Shown here one piece after another: positions 5,912-7,773 of a DNA stretch of 7,773 bases (within the stretch, counting starts at the first letter, position 1; every line of letters begins with the position of its first letter). Made by a program: the position numbers and the translations under genes. Under the pieces are notes generated by a model, which was not told the origin of the DNA, searched no databases, and saw only the letters and a list, made by a program, of their open reading frames with translations. The stretch comes from Aquirhabdus sp. (GTDB lineage: Bacteria; Pseudomonadota; Gammaproteobacteria; Pseudomonadales; Moraxellaceae): contig JASLJP010000044.1 of the NCBI GenBank assembly GCA_030152425.1, positions 1 through 7,773 on the forward strand. The letters run 5' to 3'.

Positions 5912-6546
5912 TGCGCCACGCACGACGCCACTCTGTGATGTCTTCTCATGGCGTGACGCTACCTATACGTCTGCAGCAAGGCTTTACCTTGATCGAAGTG
6001 ATGGTCGTAGTCGTGATCGTGTCCATATTGGCCGCGATGATCGGAATGTCGGTAGGTGGCTCGGATACGCGACGCATCCTGCAAGAGCGTGATCAGTTAC
6101 TGGATTCTATTGCCTTGATCCGGCTGGAGTCGGTCGATCAAGGGCGTATGCTGGGCTTGGTGCCCCTATTGCAAACGGCGACCGACCCTGCGCGGTATGT
6201 CGTGGTTCAATTCGATCCCCTGGAAAAAAACATCGACAAACGCTGGCAGATTGCGCCGGATTTTAAAATCCATGATCTTCCCAGTGGCGTTAATCTCACC
6301 ATCACTGTCCTTCAAGTCGCTGCCCGCGCCAATCAGTCAACGGCCTTGGATCGACTTAAGTCAGATTCCGCACTCAGTCCGAAGATGATTTGGTTTGGCA
6401 ACGGTGAAGCGACCGCCACGCGCATGCAACTCAGTCAGGATGGCCAGCCAGTAGGCGATGCGATCGAGGTCACTGCGCTTGGACGTGTGCTCCAAGATGA
6501 GCAGAAGTCAGGTGATCGCAGTGTACAATCGCGGGGAGATCAATAA
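5911..6546 (+). CDS. gspH: GspH, type II secretion minor pseudopilin
   Basis: GspH is a minor pseudopilin connecting the GspI-J-K tip to the GspG shaft of the type II secretion pseudopilus, inserted in the inner membrane and processed by prepilin peptidase. The product is 211 residues. A class III prepilin signal is visible: basic leader, cleavage after G24 before FTLIEVMVV, Glu at +5 (E29), and a hydrophobic helix to about residue 47. The helix is followed by GGSDTRRILQERDQLLDSIALIRLES and a C-terminal IWFGNGEATATRMQL segment resembling the GspH core. There is no visible ribosome binding site before ATG 5911, which overlaps the tetR stop, so coupled translation is likely. ATG 5938 would give a shorter 15-residue leader but also lacks a binding site. 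A FimT/FimU-type pilin is the alternative; the following gspI, gspJ and gspK genes favour GspH. It is somewhat longer than the usual 160-190 residues. Confidence 0.85.
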   Translation: MRHARRHSVMSSHGVTLPIRLQQGFTLIEVMVVVVIVSILAAMIGMSVGGSDTRRILQERDQLLDSIALIRLESVDQGRMLGLVPLLQTATDPARYVVVQFDPLEKNIDKRWQIAPDFKIHDLPSGVNLTITVLQVAARANQSTALDRLKSDSALSPKMIWFGNGEATATRMQLSQDGQPVGDAIEVTALGRVLQDEQKSGDRSVQSRGDQ

Positions 6547-6959
6547 TGCCTGCCGCTTTTCATGCCCGATTACAGGCACGTCAATCAGGTTTTACCCTGC
6601 TGGAAGTCATGGTTGCACTGGCAATTTTTGCGGTGGCTGCGGTTGCATTGACCAAAGCCGGCATGAGTTATGTGAATGCGGTGCAAAGTCTAGAAACACG
6701 TACACTGGCGCACTTTGTGGCGATGAATGAAGCGGCCAATATTACTGTAACGCAAGCATGGCTGGATGGCAGTGCTGAGCACAATGTCGAAGAACAAGGG
6801 CGCCATTGGCAGATTAGCACTCAAGCCTATCCCATTTCAGGAACGGCCAGCATTCGCCGTGTCGTGATCAGTATCAAGCCGATCGAAACCGATGCAACCA
6901 AGCCGGGCGACGTCGTAACGACGTTGGTGATCTTTATCCAACAAGCCGGAGGCGCTTGA
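6546..6959 (+). CDS. gspI: GspI, type II secretion minor pseudopilin
   Basis: GspI forms the quasi-helical tip complex with GspJ and GspK and is thought to nucleate pseudopilus assembly in the inner membrane. The product is 137 residues, typical of the family. Prepilin cleavage falls after G15 in RQSGFTLLEVMVALAIF, with Glu at +5 (E20), followed by the hydrophobic helix. Family-like features after it are the segments TRTLAHFVAMNEAAN (57-71) and QAWLDGSAEHNVEEQGRHW, then IRRVVISI in the small C-terminal domain. The ATG at 6546 overlaps the gspH stop (TAATG), and GGGGAG (6533-6538) stands seven bases before it. The stop overlaps the gspJ start. A PilV-type minor pilin is less likely because of the small size and the tip-complex neighbours. 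Confidence 0.92.
   Translation: MPAAFHARLQARQSGFTLLEVMVALAIFAVAAVALTKAGMSYVNAVQSLETRTLAHFVAMNEAANITVTQAWLDGSAEHNVEEQGRHWQISTQAYPISGTASIRRVVISIKPIETDATKPGDVVTTLVIFIQQAGGA
6948..6952 (+). promoter_or_regulatory. Ribosome binding site of gspJ
   Basis: GGAGG lies six bases before ATG 6959 and is the strongest such site in the gsp cluster. It favours 6959 over the adjacent in-frame TTG at 6956. Confidence 0.75.
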
Positions 6960-7687
6960 TGGCACTTAGATCCCGCGGATTTACCCTGATCGAACTGATG
7001 GTAGCGATCTCGATTTTTGCCGTACTGACAGTGGCTGGCTGGCAAGTGTTTAATAATTTGATCAAAGTCCGCGAGCGTACATCGATCAAGGCCGAGCAAC
7101 TCGCAGCGGTACAAGAAGCATATGAGCAGTTGTCCCGTGATTTTAGTCAAGTCATCGCCAGACCGGTGGCGATTGCGAATGCGACAGAGGCAGCCTTTTA
7201 CCTCAATAACAATGAATTTCACCTGACACGCACGGGTATCATCGATCCCTTACAGCAAGGTGTATCTCCGCTGGCCCGGGTTCAATATATGCTGGTTCAA
7301 GGCCAGTTGATCCGGCAGTCCTACGCGCAAGTGGATCAAAGTGGCAATCTGATACCCACCAAGACTGTGCTGTTGAATCATGTCACCGATTGGAACGTTA
7401 CCGCCCTCGATAGTGGTAATACGCCAAACTGGCCGGTAGAGAACCCTCAGACGACTGCTCAGAATCCCAGTGGAAATATTAAACTGCCATTGGCTGTGCA
7501 AGTAACTCTGACGGCCGATGGTCAGCCGCTACGTTGGTTGTTTGCGCTGTTGCCTAATCTGCCCCAGCCCAATGCAGCACCGAATGGTAATAATCCCTCT
7601 GGCACTCCAGGCGTGACCAACGCTGCAAATTCCACCTCGGGATTGCAGGGTGATGCCAAGACAGCGACTACGCGCGACGGGAATTGA
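6959..7687 (+). CDS. gspJ: GspJ, type II secretion minor pseudopilin with low-complexity tail
   Basis: GspJ binds GspI and GspK in the pseudopilus tip. The product is 242 residues. The leader is very short (MALRSRG) with cleavage after G7 before FTLIELMVAISIF, Glu at +5 (E12), then the hydrophobic helix. The family stretch EQLAAVQEAYEQLSRDFSQVIARPV (46-70) and the later RVQYMLVQGQLIRQSY are characteristic of GspJ. The folded domain ends near LRWLFALLP (191-199). The last 42 or so residues are rich in Asn, Gly, Pro, Ser, Thr and Ala with no aromatic residue, an apparently disordered extension not usual in the family. ATG 6959 overlaps the gspI stop (TGATG). The gene ends one base before the proposed gspK start, so translation of the whole cluster is probably coupled. 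Confidence 0.92.
   Translation: MALRSRGFTLIELMVAISIFAVLTVAGWQVFNNLIKVRERTSIKAEQLAAVQEAYEQLSRDFSQVIARPVAIANATEAAFYLNNNEFHLTRTGIIDPLQQGVSPLARVQYMLVQGQLIRQSYAQVDQSGNLIPTKTVLLNHVTDWNVTALDSGNTPNWPVENPQTTAQNPSGNIKLPLAVQVTLTADGQPLRWLFALLPNLPQPNAAPNGNNPSGTPGVTNAANSTSGLQGDAKTATTRDGN
7679..7682 (+). promoter_or_regulatory. Ribosome binding site of gspK
   Basis: GGGA lies within the last codons of gspJ, six bases before GTG 7689. It supports GTG as the gspK start; the ATG codons at 7701 and 7704 would be 18 or more bases away. Confidence 0.5.
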
Positions 7688-7688
7688 T

Positions 7689-7773
7689 GTGAATAACAAT
7701 ATGATGTCTCGTAACCCCATCAGAACTATGCCCCAGCAGCGTGGGGTAGCCTTGCTGACGATCCTGTTGATGG
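7689..7773 (+). CDS. gspK: GspK, type II secretion minor pseudopilin, 5' end only
   Basis: Only the first 28 codons are present and the gene runs off the right edge. From GTG 7689 the product begins with an Asn-rich, basic leader. Prepilin cleavage is predicted after G19 in PQQRGVALLTILLM, where the hydrophobic helix begins. The residue at +5 of the mature protein is Thr, not Glu, which is the recognised hallmark of GspK, the pseudopilin capping the tip. Its position directly after gspJ with a one-base gap agrees. ATG 7701, 7704 and 7728 are alternative in-frame starts. A PilX-like minor pilin has a similar N-terminus but would not fit the gspHIJ order. Confidence 0.83.
   Translation, partial: MNNNMMSRNPIRTMPQQRGVALLTILLM

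Noticed and set aside
5911..7773. The pseudopilin genes as type IV minor pilins (FimU-PilV-PilW-PilX).
   Set aside because: The second gene has the short GspI form, the third has GspJ hallmarks (SRDFSQVIARPV), and the fourth begins RGVALLT with no Glu at +5, as in GspK.

Overview
The window looks like chromosomal DNA of a gammaproteobacterium, most likely of the Pseudomonadales/Moraxellaceae group. Base composition is roughly balanced by eye. The protein sequences resemble the MsbA, LpxK, KdsB, HolB, PilZ and TatD of Pseudomonas and Acinetobacter relatives. This placement is inferred from remembered family sequences, not from a database search. All genes are on the + strand, coding density is high, and no gene-free stretch exceeds about 110 bases. 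I see no tRNA, rRNA, CRISPR array, insertion sequence or phage gene.

Region 1 (1-2770) is the lipid A/Kdo block: the 3' part of msbA (lipid A flippase), lpxK (lipid A 4'-kinase) and kdsB (CMP-Kdo synthetase). LpxK makes lipid IVA, KdsB activates the Kdo added to it, and MsbA flips the finished core-lipid A across the inner membrane. The 78-base lpxK-kdsB gap holds a hairpin whose 5' arm can alternatively pair with the kdsB ribosome binding site.

Region 2 (2809-5184) is a housekeeping block: holB (clamp-loader delta'), pilZ (type IV pilus assembly protein of the type lacking c-di-GMP-binding residues) and tatD (metal-dependent nuclease, apparently with a TTG start). holB-pilZ-tatD is a familiar gammaproteobacterial order, but here kdsB stands immediately upstream of holB where tmk/mltG are common. 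A weak promoter candidate lies before pilZ.

Region 3 (5291-7773) starts with a TetR-family regulator whose stop codon overlaps the start of gspH. It continues with gspH, gspI, gspJ and the first codons of gspK, all overlapping or nearly touching. These are the minor pseudopilins of a type II secretion system: GspI-J-K form the tip of the pseudopilus and GspH links it to the major pseudopilin. gspG and the other secretion genes are not upstream, so the T2SS genes are split among loci in this genome.

No gene here is unrecognisable and I find no clear evidence of a new system. The observations most worth a second look are the excess of GATC sites (about 85 by hand count, against about 30 expected by chance), the possible RNA switch before kdsB, the repeat/fold-back structure before tetR, the translational linkage of tetR to pseudopilin genes, and the low-complexity tail on GspJ.
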